64,000 nucleotides of DNA, taken from Acestrorhynchus altus (Eukaryota > Chordata > Actinopteri > Characiformes > Acestrorhynchidae). A program made the position numbers and the translations under genes. Of the stretch, positions 11,257 through 22,815 are shown piece after piece. The notes beneath the pieces are model-generated. The model saw only the letters and a list, made by a program, of their open reading frames with translations, was not told where the DNA came from and ran no database searches. How positions within the stretch are numbered: the stretch's first letter is position 1; the number at the start of each line of letters is the position of its first letter. The stretch covers positions 30,209,918 to 30,273,917 of the forward strand of contig CM067511.1 of the NCBI GenBank assembly GCA_034509495.1, in the 5' to 3' direction.

Positions 11257-12082
11257 TTAATTTTGCAGAAAATGTTCATTTTTTGTACTTTATTTTTGAA
11301 TAATTCACTCAAATGTAGCATCAACGGGCCCGAGGGCTAAGGATTCTGGGATATGATCATAGAGATATTTGGTTCATGATTAAGTTTAAGGTTTTGGGTG
11401 AGCTTTGTTTATCGTTTTCACTCTTGCCAGTTCATGTTCATTTGGCTCTACGTGACCAGTAGGTGGGATTCAGCTCCATGAGAATTTGAGCAGCATTCTC
11501 CAGAAGGTAACTTTGTGGGAATCAAACCTGTAAGAAATAAATCTGCAAATAACACAATACGTACTTCCATTTCACTGTTATTGTATATACATGCACATAC
11601 AAAGTATTAAGTCCTACCGTGTTCTAAGCTGTTTGTGTTGCTTCATGTTTACACCTGTCAACAAAAACAGCAAATATGAACAAGAGCGTTCAAATGCTGG
11701 TCTTTTTGTAAGAGTGACCTTTGTTGACATTCTTTTGAAATCACTGTTCTGTGTATAGCAGGGGTCACCAACCCCTTTGTTCCCTTAGTCTCCTGTTCCC
11801 CTAGTCCAGTCTCCTGTCCCCAGTTCCTTCGCCCCTGGTCCTGTCATATCTACAGACTCTGGTTTGTAACTAGTTTGGTTTGTTTCCCTGGACTTGGTCT
11901 TCGAAGGACTTGGGGTTCCTGCACCAGGTGGTGATGCAGCCCGTCAGGATGCTTTCCACAGTGCAGGTATATAAACACACACCTTTCCTAAACAATAATA
12001 CAGTTTTATTAGTTTGATTATTATTTATCGGTTAAATTAATCATTAATAATTGTAATTTAGCCAAAACTGAGTTAAATATTG

Positions 12083-12216
12083 TACTGTATTTTCTGGACT
12101 ATAAGCCACACCCTGGAAAATAACATATATAAGAAGACAAAGCTGCACCTCATTATAAGCTGCATGGTTTAAAGTGAGGGAAAAAAGTAGCGGCTTATAG
12201 TCTGGAAAATACGGTA
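12083..12216. mobile_element. 134-bp palindromic MITE (TACTGTATTTTCTGGACTAT ends)
   Basis: The left end TACTGTATTTTCTGGACTAT is mirrored by the right end ATAGTCTGGAAAATACGGTA, and the next bases (AAGCC / GGCTT) also pair. A single-ended relative of the same family is at 60988. Confidence 0.85.
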
Positions 12217-12689
12217 ATAATGTTTGAGTCTGGATATTCATGAGCTATAATCAATCCTGATCAACAGTAAAAAAAATATGAAATATGTCACTTTGCCTTA
12301 AATCTGACTTTTTCCACAATATTCACATTTTCTGGGAGACACTGTGATGATGGAGAACCTGCCCCTGCAGAGTCAAGCAGGCCATGCCATTGATAGGTAT
12401 CCCAGGCAAAGATCCAAAGCAGGCAGCCAGTGTACCTGCAGCAGATCAGGGAGAGGAGAAAGAGCAGGACAGGAGAAAAACACAGCATGCAAGCCTTGAA
12501 CATATCATGCTCACATGTCCCAAACCACATCTGGACCATTTCTGGTAAAGACATGACACGGTGCCTGTCAGCGCTGGCAAAGAACGTATGAGTCAAAAGA
12601 TGCCTACCTATAAAAAATGCTCATATGGCCCAAATGTCCTAAAATGTGTCTGAGCCACTTCTGACCGAAACATGGCACCACCAACAGGG

Positions 12690-12865
12690 TTCTTCTATTC
12701 TTATGATCTAGCTTGTAATAATAAAAGAACCGTTTTGGTGCTATATAAATTCCTTTACAAAAAGATTTTATATAGAACCTTTCATGATGCAAGGAACCCT
12801 TCTTTGGGTGTTCACAGTTATATATATATAGAACAGTTTACTAATGAACCCTGGAAGAACCCTCA
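12690..12865. repeat. Interspersed repeat with TATATAGAACC words
   Basis: The stretch has several AAGAACC, TATATAGAAC and GGAACCCTT words in both orientations, typical of an AT-rich fish MITE. Ends are not clear. Confidence 0.45.
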
Positions 12866-13268
12866 TTTTTAAGAATGTATAACTCTACAAATGTCTGGTA
12901 TCACAACTTAGAAAGCAGAGAAGTGCAGCTGCCTCAGAAAGTCAGCAGTGGTGCTGTGATGTGGTGTGGAGGAGAGAGAACATTCCAGGGCCTGTACTGC
13001 TACTGAAGGGTCATGGGTCATTGAGCTGCTCACTGTGTCATACAGAATAACAACAGCCTTGTACTAGAATGAATTTAGGACATCCAACCCAGGTCATCTT
13101 GAGCTTCAACCAGGTGTAGAACAGACTGTAAATTCAGCTCAGTGTGCTGTAGTGGTCACTAGAGGGAGACATCTCCAAATGGAACAGCAGCACAGCCATG
13201 TGTGAAAATATGCACCAGTTGTGGAGAGAATAAAACACACAATGACCAGCAAAAATACAGAATGTGGA

Positions 13269-13271
<3 letters not shown>

Positions 13272-13320
<49 letters not shown>
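13272..13320. repeat. (CT)n microsatellite
   Basis: CT repeats ending in a short CA run. Confidence 0.9.
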
Positions 13321-13325
<5 letters not shown>

Positions 13326-13671
13326 GCAAGAGTTGGGTTGAAGGGCTGATGACGGGTTGAAGGGCTGATGACTTCCACTCTGAGTTCTTCTTGGCCAGTA
13401 GGTTTAGTGGAGGTTTGGTCTGTCACTGGTGAATGCTTCGTAGTAAAGGGAGTCTGGGTCTGATTGCTGCAGGTGGTACCAGAATTTACAACATCGTTTC
13501 TCGATGTCTAGACTGAGTGGAAATTTGCCCAGCTCTGCTCTGCTGGCCAGAATAGAAATACCTCTCTCTCTTTCTCCACTTTTGAGTTCAGTATAAATAA
13601 GCTTTATTGGCTTGACCCAATGTTATGTTGTTGCCAAAGCAATAAAAAACATTATTCAATTTATCAGTCAA

Positions 13672-13674
<3 letters not shown>

Positions 13675-13724
<50 letters not shown>
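13675..13724. repeat. (GA)n microsatellite
   Basis: About 50 bases of GA. Confidence 0.9.
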
Positions 13725-13726
<2 letters not shown>

Positions 13727-13799
13727 CTCCCATATGCTGCCAAAGTGGCTCAGACCTGTTGAGGTTCTACACTTATAGCTCATATAATCAATTCCATAT

Positions 13800-14165
13800 C
13801 AGCCCATACAGGAGCCCTTTAGTCCATCTCTTTCCCTGCATACTTTGTTCATGGTCAGGACCCCACAAGACCACCACAGGGCAGGTATCATGTCACCACA
13901 TGAGTTTTTAAACACTGTCTACTCACTGTCCACTCTGGACATTCCTTGCTGCAGGTTGATAGACTACTGTCAGTCCGGCAGTGACAATGAGGGGGTTGAA
14001 CACTCCAATAGCACTGTTGTGTTTGTGTCTAGCCACTACATCAGTGTCACTGAATGACCCACCACCCTGTGGTGGTCCTGTGGGGTCCTGTGGTGTTCCT
14101 GGCCACAAAGTATGCAGGGACGCTGATGGACAGTTTGTAATTATAGAACTGCAAATTGGGTACTG
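13800..14165. mobile_element. Foldback MITE family, copy 1 (degraded)
   Basis: It contains CAGGACCCCACAAGACCACC near one end and GGTGGTCCTGTGGGGTCCTG near the other, which are inverted copies of each other. The ends CATACAGGAGC and TAATTATAGAACTG match copies near 43336 and 43853. It lies just upstream of kcnf1. Confidence 0.75.
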
Positions 14166-14180
14166 AAACAGTCCCACTCA

Positions 14181-14181
14181 G

Positions 14182-14256
<75 letters not shown>
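14181..14256. repeat. Compound (CT)n(CA)n microsatellite upstream of kcnf1
   Basis: About 44 bases of CT directly followed by about 32 bases of CA, ending 81 bp before the kcnf1 start codon. It probably lies in the promoter or 5' untranslated region. Confidence 0.95.
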
Positions 14257-14264
<8 letters not shown>

Positions 14265-14337
14265 CTCTCACACACTCTGTTACACGCCTGCATACAGACG
14301 GAAAGCTCTTGTCACCAGTCCAGGCGCGCACGACAAG

Positions 14338-15756
14338 ATGTGGGCACCTCTGAGGACGCGCGTCGGGGACTGGAGTGGCTCGGAGGACAGTGAGGACGCG
14401 GAGGTGCTGCTGAACGTAGGCGGCGTGAGACAGGTGCTGCACGCCGAGGCGCTGAAGCGCTACCCGGACACGCGCTTGGGGGAGCTGGCCGAGCTGTCCG
14501 CGCGCTGCCCCGACGAGGCGCTGGAGCTGTGCGACGACTTCGACCCCACCACGGGCGAGTTCTTCTTCGACAGGGACCCGGAGGCGTTCCGCTGCATCGC
14601 AGAGGTGTACTACTATGGTGAGGTGCACATGCGGAGGGGCATGTGCCCAGTGTGCTTCATGCACGAGATGGACTTCTGGCGCGTGGAAGCCGAGCTGCTG
14701 GACGAGTGCTGCCAGAGCTGCGTGAGCGAGGCGCGCGCCGAGCTGGAGGAGGTCGAGGAGAAGGTGCGCGCCATGCTGGAGCGCACGGAGGAGGGAGGCT
14801 GCCGGAGGGGGGAAAGGTGCCGCGCGTTCCTCTGGAAGCTGATGGAGATGCCCGAGTCGTCCGTGGCGGCGCGCGCCGTGGCCGTCACCTCCTTCTTCTT
14901 CGTGGTGCTGTCGTCCGCGGCCATGTGCGCGGGCACCGTGCCCGAGCTGCACGCGTGCTGCGGCCAGGAGGGCGAGCACCCGTTGCTCGAGGGCGTGGAG
15001 ACGGCGTGCATGGTGTGGTTCACGGCGGAGTACGCGCTGCGCCTGGCCGCGGCGCCCGACCGCGCGCGCTTCGCCCTCTCCTTCATGAACGTGGTGGACG
15101 TGCTGGCCATCGTGCCCTTCTACGTGCTGCTGGCGCTCACGCAGGTGGGCACGCGCTTCGGCGCCCTGGAGCTGGCCGACGCGCAGCAGTGCGTGCAGGC
15201 ACTGCGCGTGCTGCGCGTGGCGCGGGTGCTGAAGTTGGCGCGCCACTCGTCCGGCCTGCGCACGCTCACGCACGCGCTGAGCAGCAGCGCCAAGGAGCTG
15301 GGGCTGCTGCTCACCTACATGGGTGTGGGCATCTTCCTGTTCGCCGCGCTGGCCTACACGGTGGAGCACGGGCACCCGGACACCATGTTCACCAGCGTGC
15401 CGCAGTCCTTCTGGTGGGCCGTCATCACCATGACCACCGTGGGCTACGGAGACGTGTACCCCAAGACCACGCTGGGCCGCTGCAACGCGGCCGTCAGCTT
15501 CTTGTGCGGCGTGGTGGCCATCGCGCTGCCCATCCACCCCATCATCAACAACTTCGTCACCTTCTACAGCAAACAGCGCGCGCTCGAGAGCGCCGCCAAG
15601 CACGAGATCGAGTTGATGAGGCTGCGCTCCAGGGAGGAAGAGGAGCGCGGGGGCAGGGGGCAGAAGGCAAGGCACGGGGCAGCGTGCACCTCCCACAGTT
15701 ACGCACACATACCCTTACTGGAGGAACCCTCTCAGAGCTTCTCGGAATGCTCTTGA
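14338..15756 (+). CDS. kcnf1: Voltage-gated K+ channel modifier subunit Kv5.1
   Basis: Intronless ORF of 472 residues in the plasma-membrane Kv superfamily. Kv5.1 is electrically silent alone and alters Kv2 channels as a heterotetramer (known of the family). The T1 domain starts at LLNVGGVRQVLH (24-35). Its zinc site fits H-x5-C-x20-CC, in HMRRGMC through DECC. S1 to S6 follow; S4 is RVLRVARVLKLARHSSGLR and the pore filter is TTVGYGD (G369-Y370-G371). S6 ends in ALPIHPIINN (PIHP from 398), where conducting Kv channels have a PxP hinge; this and GMCPVCFMHEMDFW point to KCNF1 rather than KCNG or KCNS. The start is the first ATG of the frame, and total length is near the family's. The ORF is extremely GC-rich, unlike its flanks. 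Which fish paralogue (a or b) is not resolved. Confidence 0.95.
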   Translation: MWAPLRTRVGDWSGSEDSEDAEVLLNVGGVRQVLHAEALKRYPDTRLGELAELSARCPDEALELCDDFDPTTGEFFFDRDPEAFRCIAEVYYYGEVHMRRGMCPVCFMHEMDFWRVEAELLDECCQSCVSEARAELEEVEEKVRAMLERTEEGGCRRGERCRAFLWKLMEMPESSVAARAVAVTSFFFVVLSSAAMCAGTVPELHACCGQEGEHPLLEGVETACMVWFTAEYALRLAAAPDRARFALSFMNVVDVLAIVPFYVLLALTQVGTRFGALELADAQQCVQALRVLRVARVLKLARHSSGLRTLTHALSSSAKELGLLLTYMGVGIFLFAALAYTVEHGHPDTMFTSVPQSFWWAVITMTTVGYGDVYPKTTLGRCNAAVSFLCGVVAIALPIHPIINNFVTFYSKQRALESAAKHEIELMRLRSREEEERGGRGQKARHGAACTSHSYAHIPLLEEPSQSFSECS

Positions 15757-15820
15757 CTGCACTGGGGCGCTGCGTGGAGAAGGGTCTGTCTGCAGAGCCG
15801 AAGTACCATACTCTCAGACC

Positions 15821-16530
15821 CTCACCTTCAGCCTCTCACTCTCAGCCCCTCACCTTCAGCCTCTCACTATCAGCCCCTTAATATCCCCCTCGCTCTCAGA
15901 CCCTCACCTTCAGCCTCTCACTCTCAGCCCCTTAATATCCCCCTCACTCTCAGCCCCTCACCTGCAGACCCTCACCTTCAGCCTCTCACTCTCAGCCCCT
16001 TAATATCCCCCTCACTCTCAGACCCTCACCTTCAGCCTCTCACTATCAGCCCCTTAATATCCCCCTCACTCTCAGACCCTCACCTTCAGCCTCTCACTCT
16101 CAGCCCCTTAATATCCCCCTCACTCTCATCCCCTCACCTGCAGACCCTCACCTTCAGCCTCTCACTCTCAGCCCCTTAATATCCCCCTCACTCTCAGCTC
16201 CTCACCTTCAGCCCCTCACTCTCAACTCATCACTCTCAGCTCTTCATTCTCAGCTCCTCACCCTCAGCCCCTCACCTCCAGCTCCTCACTCTCAGCCCCT
16301 CACCCTGAGCCCCACACCTTCAGCCCCTCACTCAGCTCCTCACCCTCAGCCCCTCACCTTCAGCCCCTCAATCTCCCCCTCACTCTCAGCCCCTCACCCT
16401 GAGCCCCTCACCTTCAGCCCCTCACTCTCAGCCCCTCACCCTCAGCCCCGCATTCTCAGCTCCTCTTCCTCACATCCTCACCCTCAGCCCCTCACCTTCA
16501 GCTCCTCACGCTCAGCTCCTCTCATTCTGC
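15821..16530 (+). repeat. Minisatellite after kcnf1, 54-bp unit with 68-bp variants
   Basis: CCCCTTAATATCCCCCTC recurs at 15874, 15928, 15996, 16050, 16104 and 16172, giving spacings of 54, 68, 54, 54 and 68 bp. Units are built from smaller words such as CTCACTCTCAGC and CTCACCTTCAGC; after about 16200 only those short words continue. The plus strand is strongly pyrimidine-rich. It begins about 65 bp after the stop codon, so it probably lies in the 3' untranslated region. Confidence 0.93.
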
Positions 16531-19500
16531 ATAATGTTTCAGTAACTCTCAGTGTCACTGTCCAATGAAAAACACCAAATGGAGACTTTAATTTAACTTT
16601 GAATGGAAGTGAATGTAAAAAGATTTTATTCCAGTCATTTTGGAGGATTTCAAATGACTGGCATTTTGCATTCATAGATAATTCGTTATTACTTTTCATT
16701 GTGAGTTTTTCAGCTACACATCTCTCAAGCTGCTAACCATTCCATGGGGTTCTGATGCAGTGGTCTTGTATTCTCCACACAGTAATCGGGTAAAATGAGC
16801 CAAGGGAACTTCAGGTGGTTAAAACAGTACGTTGTCCTACAAAGTCATCATGTAAATGACACAGCATTCATCAAAAATCTTAGGCCACTCCTTTGCTTTC
16901 AAAAGTAACTAGAAAAACAATGAACTGCAGCTGTGTATCATATTGTGTTTGTAATATGGGATTAAATTAGATTTTTTTCTTATGTATAACCGGCCTGTCT
17001 CATGTTTAGATGATTTGTCTGCTTGTGAATAGCACTAGATGTTTAACCTGAAGATGCAATGAATGGGTGAACTGTCAGCTTCCCATGCAGTGATAAATCG
17101 TTACTCATTACTCTCTACACAGTTCGAAGTTTCCTTCAAAGTGTCCTTCGAACGTTTTCACTCCCTGTGGTTGGGAATTTCAGTTACTATGGTTGAAATG
17201 CACCTACAGTCTCACTTTCAGATTGTTGGCCCTGTTTGAACAGGACGGTGGGATCTAGCCAGTCACTGGCGGTCATCTGTCTGTGCCTTGCAGTCATTTG
17301 GTTTTGTCATGACTGCTGATATATATATGAGTATATCTGTATGCTTCTGTGCTTTAAGAGACTTTCTGACATCCTGAATCAGGTGGCAGATTATGAACAG
17401 AGCACCGACCGTGGCCTAGTGGTTAGGGAATCAGCCTTGTGACTGGAAGGTTGCTGGTTTGAATCCCTGAACTGCGAGGACATGACTGAAGTGCCCTTGA
17501 GCAAGACACTGAACTCGCCTGGTGCTGAGGATCGGGCTGGGCATGTGTGCTCACTGTCCTGGTATGTGAATTCTCTAGTGTGGAAGGGTTCAAGGTAATT
17601 GTCCCTATTTTGATGCCATAATTATACTCATCTGATTTTGTACAAATGCTGGATTTTTGTATCATATTGTAAATAGATGGAAAATATATACCAGCACACT
17701 AATAAAGTACAATGCCCAATTCATAATTATCTTTATCTGTCATAAAATACACGAATGAGCACATAAGGTTACCGAGTTCCTACTCGTACAAAAGCATCAC
17801 CCAACTTTACACTTCAAAGCAGCATTATTATGTAATGTCTTCACTTTCACACTTAAAAATGTCATTACAGGAAAGTGTGACTGCAGTTCTGGAACAAACC
17901 ACTAGAGCCGTACTTCTAATGTGAATGTGGTCTGACTGTGAGGGGCTGAGAGTGCTACACTGTGGGTTTGCAGCTGGACCATTGCTTGCATGCCAATGAT
18001 GTGAAAGCTTCAAATGGATTCTCCAGGGATTGGTTGGTTGAAGTGTCTCACCTGGAAGGTTCATTTTAATTGGACACGGGACTATTGTTCCATGCCAGCG
18101 TAAAAGGATACAGAGAAGTATGTGGGCAATGATGGATACACTGGGGTATCTTCATTGTCATACATAAAGGGGGTATAAATGAGCCTTAAGGGGGTAAAGT
18201 TTAAAGACACATGTCACATTATGTAGGTTGACATAGATTAATAGAAAGAACCCTGAACTGGTAAATTCCAGTGGTTCTAAATACTGAAAAACATGGTTGT
18301 TTGGAAGAAATTAGTTCTTCTGTGGCGTCAGATCCAGCATCAAATGGTGCCATTAATAAATTTCTATATTTATTAATTTATTTGTATATCCAGATGTTGA
18401 GAACAGGACTACACTGCTGCATTTATGGAGTATTATCTTCTACATAGGGACAGTGAACTGTATTTAACTTCCAAAGGGAACAGAGTGTCAGAGTGAGGAT
18501 CAGGTTTTGCCCTTTAAACCCAGATGAATATAAATAGATGAAAGAACTGGTCCTGATCCAAGACCACCACTCTCACTCTTTGACGGGACTAATACAGCCC
18601 ACTCATCCAGCTCCTCCAGAAGAAGTGGAGTCTGGGTTTCCTTGCTCATGGTTTTAGTGTGCTTTATCAGTTTGGTGCTGTTTTTCTGTAAAGCTGCTTT
18701 GTAAAATATCTGTTTCACAGTAATAAAGTTTGGTGGCATTGTATGAAAACTAGGACACTAGTCTTTTACATGATCAAGGATTGAGCGAAATCCCTTGGAA
18801 AGGACTCCTTTGGTGTGGAGTTGAGTGTGTGTGTCCGTGGTCTTCTGAGAGCAATGCTGGATCAGCACCAGGAAGGAAGGACCTGCGACAACGCTGCTTC
18901 ACACACTTGCGGTTAAGCAGCCTGTCAAAATGTCACTTTAATCACTATTTAAATGCAATGTTAGTGTTAAATATTAATCTACCTCCATTTTTACCTCTTA
19001 AATTTTAACTCTTAAATGTTCATTTTAAAAATAAGAGCAACAAGAAAAGTTTGACCTGTTCATACCTCACAGCATGAATAAATTCCGTGAGCATGCAAAT
19101 ATTTAAAATATGATATATTTGAGGATGTGTGGACATAGTCTTAGTTCTCTTGGATCTCCCAAGGAACGATCCATTGATTACACATTCAACCTTGGTCTCA
19201 TTTTGACCCCAGTTCATTTAACCTGAGGCAGTTTGTTAATGGTCTGGCAGATTCTGTTAAACCTGACATGCATGAAATGAAGTAATAAGTTAAGCACTGA
19301 AGCTTCTGTCGAGCCCACCCATGTAAATGTTGCTGTTCGCAGTAAAACGATACTGAAGGATTGTTTTGTTCGAGACGATGTAAAGCTTTGAATGTGAAAC
19401 CCCTGAGCAGAGTTTTAGCATCTGAGCCGCTGAGATGTGTCACCCCTCACTCAGAATTTGTGAGCTTTGGGGGTGGAGGGGGTGGAGGGGGTGGTGCTTT

Positions 19501-20603
19501 GAGCACTCCTCAGGGTCTGAGCCATGGTTGAACATTTGTCAATCCCTTTGACACAGGAGGAGACAAGGAGGCGTGAGTGAGAGTTCTGAGATAGGTTTCA
19601 CTCACCAGTGTGCATCTGTGTGTGTACCACAGGGCTGGTCTAAAGTTTAGACACACCGATCTAGTCCCACTTAAACATCATTATTTTTAAGAACCGGGAT
19701 AAACAATAATGGAATTTAAACCAACAATCTTGTGTCTATGGTTGTTAAACCATGTCCATAGTTATGCTAAATTGAGCTTCACAAATATGAAAACACCAGA
19801 GTCCACTCTGACCAGTGCATCACTGCTTAACTTCATATATTTGAGATTCTCAACATTTAAGAAAAGAAAAATTGAATATCAAAACCAGGGTTGAACTATA
19901 ATCAGTATCAGTAACCATATTAGTAACATATACATACAGTATAATTAAGGTACTAAACAAAATGAGATAAAGTAAATATATTAAATTAACCAGTGCAGAC
20001 ATAAACACATTTATAAATGATAAGTAGCAGTAGTTCAAATCCAACCAACCAAACAAAGCTATTCTTAACTATACTTAAATGGTGTTGTTCTGTACATAAT
20101 TTATGTTATTTTGGAAACAATCATTTGTACTAAAGCGCTACTAAAATATTATTATAAGATACTCTATACTGGATAATATATACTGGGTATACAGGTCATT
20201 TTTTATCTTCTAAGATTAAGTATATTAGTCTGAGCTGCCTGATTGAACACTAAACACATTAAAAGTGCTTTAATTATATATATATAATTATTCCTGTAAT
20301 AAGACCACTGTGCATATTAATCACATATTCATCATATCTAAAAGTGTTGTCCCAGGGTGTAATTAGTGTATTTATAAAAACACAGCCAGTTCAATTTAGC
20401 ACGGTTCATACATCTACCCCAGCGGTGGAGAAACGAGGTTTTTGACAACATGAAGATGAAATAGAGGTATAGCATTAAATGTTTATGCAGATTAACTCTT
20501 CATAATCACACATGCTGCTGTACCCCTGGGGCAGAACTTTGCGGGCTTGTGACCAAAATCCCATCAGCCATCACTCCCTAATAACACGTCATGTTAGCTT
20601 GAT
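16531..20603. other. Gene-free interval, kcnf1 downstream
   Basis: Apart from the SINE at 17405 I see no gene or clear element. A short open frame on the minus strand at 18500-18739 has no recognisable family. A G-rich run (three G5 blocks near 19468-19493) could fold as a weak G-quadruplex. Confidence 0.55.
17405..17710 (+). mobile_element. tRNA-derived SINE
   Basis: GTGGCCTAGTGGTTAGGGAA is a tRNA-like A box. GGTTGCTGGTTTGAATCCCT, about 30 bp later, is the B box. Then comes CCCTTGAGCAAGACACTGAA, the conserved body block of fish SINEs. It ends near AATAAAGTAC at 17701. It is not a functional tRNA gene. Confidence 0.85.
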
Positions 20604-21264
20604 ACACCAATCAACCATAACATTATGCCCACCTCCTTGTCTCTACAATCACTACCTACAGCATCAACTCAACTGACCACACAGGAGTGTTCAGTAGTTC
20701 TGTATTTACAGACTGTAGCCCATCTGTTTCTCTGCATACATTGATCTTTTTTTTACCCTGTTCTTCAATGGTCAGAGCTCTACAGGACACTGACATGATG
20801 GTGGTGTGTTACTGTGTAATGCAGGGGTGTGAGTGGATCAGACACAGCAGTGCTGCTGGAGTATTTAAACACTGTGTCCACTCTAGTCCTTCATCAGACA
20901 CTCAGAAGACACTGCCCACAGGACACTGTTCATTGGATATTTCTGGTTGGTGGGCTGTTCTCAGTCTAGCAGCTGTGTCTGATCCACTTGTACTAGTGCA
21001 ACACACCCTGACACACCACCACCATGTCAGTGTCACTGCAGTACTGAGAATGACCCAACACCCACATAATCCCTATTTTCTGGTGGTCCTGTGGGGTCCT
21101 GACCATTGATCAGGGTGAAAGGAGGAGAATAAAGTATGCAGAGAAACAGGTGAACTACAGTCTGAAATTATTGAACAACAAAGTGCTCTTGTATGGTCAA
21201 CGGAGCTGATACAGTTGAACGTGAGCGTAGAAACAAGGTCATAATGTTATGGTTGATTTGTGTA
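20604..21264. mobile_element. Foldback MITE family, copy 2, 661 bp, nearly complete
   Basis: The terminal inverted repeats are ACACCAATCAACCATAACAT at the left and ATGTTATGGTTGATTTGTGT at the right. Internal inverted pairs include ACCACCTCCTTG-type and CAGAAACACAGCAG-type words. The core CAGCAGTGCTGCTGGAGT is shared with five other copies in the window. The 140-residue open frame inside it is not a gene. Confidence 0.9.
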
Positions 21265-21834
21265 AGAGTTATCAGTACATTCATATCAGCTATAATGGGC
21301 TGTTTAAAACATGTACCAGCCACAGCATGTTTGTATTCTAACTGGTTTTACTAATGTCTCTGGAGCTCTGATGCAGATTGCACCATCTTTCTTGGACGTA
21401 TGCTTGATGTAAATCACCCTGGTCATGTGACCAATTTCGCCACCCACATGCCAGTTCACTTATGAAATGAAGACAACCTATAATTTCATTCACAGCTCAC
21501 CGTTTATTTGAAAACACATTAACAGTTCTTTCAGAACCTTCCAAGTTCAAACTAAATCTCCATCACTGGAATGAAAAGGGTTAAGACTAAGCTTTTAGAT
21601 CAAATTGTTCTTAAAATCATATAAAAAAACACATTCAGTCAAGTGTGTCCACTGGTGTTGTGTGTGTATCCTAAAAGGCAGGGTGCTGGAAAGAGCTTCT
21701 TTGTGTGTGTTTGCGTGTCAATGGCTGGAATCTGAGATACGGCACTGAGCTGGCATGTGGGTGGACAGACGTGTAGTCACTACTAATAGCAAACAATCAG
21801 TAACCCCCATCAGCCCACGCTCCTCAGTCTTTTA

Positions 21835-21835
<1 letters not shown>

Positions 21836-21884
<49 letters not shown>
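21836..21884. repeat. (CA)n microsatellite
   Basis: About 49 bases of CA. Confidence 0.95.
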
Positions 21885-21892
<8 letters not shown>

Positions 21893-22329
21893 ATACATTC
21901 AAACATACAACTGCTCCTAAATTAAAGCATTCTTAGAGACATTTCCATAAACACAATCTCTCTTTCTTCCTCACAGCTCTTTTCATCCTACATTGCAAAG
22001 CAGAACATCTCACGATAAGGCCGCATAAGCCTTTCCTTTCACTCCCCCTGCTGTGGACACACAGCAGATAAACCCCAGCTCACTCCACCTAAAGACCACC
22101 GACTAAAAGAGAGGCACGCACGTTATGCATCCCAAAGTCCACATCCTTTTTTCTTTGGATCAGTGTTGAGTTACACCATGGACATTTTCAGATTCCACTT
22201 TAGCCTCGTCTCCGTTTAACTTCAGATGCAGGCTGTGAGGGAAACAGCCTGATCTGATCTCACTGTGCAGCTGTTGATGAAAATCCAAAAATATCCAGGA
22301 AATCACATTGTAGGATTTTTAAAGAATTG

Positions 22330-22815
22330 ATTTGTAAATTATGGTGGAAAATAAGTGTTTGGTCAGTAGCAAAGGTTCAACTCAATACTTCGTAACATAA
22401 CCTTTGGCAATGACAGAGGTCAAACTGTAAGTTCACCAGGTTTGCACACAATGCAGCTGGTATTTTGTTCCTCCATGCAGATCATCTCTAAAACAGTGAT
22501 GTTTAGTGGCTGTCACTGGGCAACAAGGAACTTTCAACTCCCTCAAAGTTTCTATGGGGTTGAGGTCTGGAGACTGGCTAGGCCACTCCAGGACCTTGAA
22601 ATGCTTTTTATGGAGCCACTCCTTTGTTGCCCAGGTGGTATGTTTGGGATCATTGTCATGCTGCAAGGCCCAGTCACATTCCATCTTCAAAGCACAGCAG
22701 TTCTTGGGATGCAACTCAGCATTCGATGAGTTGAATTTTTACCAAAAAAGTTCTATTTTGGTTTCATCTGACCACATGATATTCTCCCAATCCTCTTCTG
22801 GATCACGGTTACTTG
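22330..22815 (-). mobile_element. Tc1/mariner transposase relic
   Basis: On the minus strand the frame reads WALQHDNDPKHT, KEWLHKKHFKVLEWP and SQSPDLNPIE, the C-terminal catalytic region of Tc1-like transposases. The N-terminal part is missing and the frame is broken, so it is inactive. Confidence 0.9.

Larger units (their letters stand above)
11257..13270. other. Gene-free interval before kcnf1
   Basis: No ORF here resembles a protein family. It holds the palindromic element at 12083, a TATATAGAACC-type repeat at 12690-12865, and otherwise unplaced sequence. The stretch 12310-12600 looks non-repetitive but I recognise nothing in it. Confidence 0.6.

Noticed and set aside
14224..15708. Minus-strand open frame of 494 codons opposite kcnf1
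   Set aside because: It is a shadow of the GC-rich kcnf1 coding strand, its C-terminus runs into a CA microsatellite, and it has no domain.
14643..15881. Plus-strand open frame of 412 codons overlapping kcnf1 in another frame
   Set aside because: Ala/Gly/Arg-rich composition caused by high GC. It continues into the minisatellite. The kcnf1 frame has clear channel motifs.
17405..17480. Possible tRNA gene
   Set aside because: A and B boxes are present, but no cloverleaf or acceptor stem closes and a SINE body follows.
20687..21109. Open frame of 140 codons
   Set aside because: It lies wholly inside a foldback MITE whose related copies break the frame.
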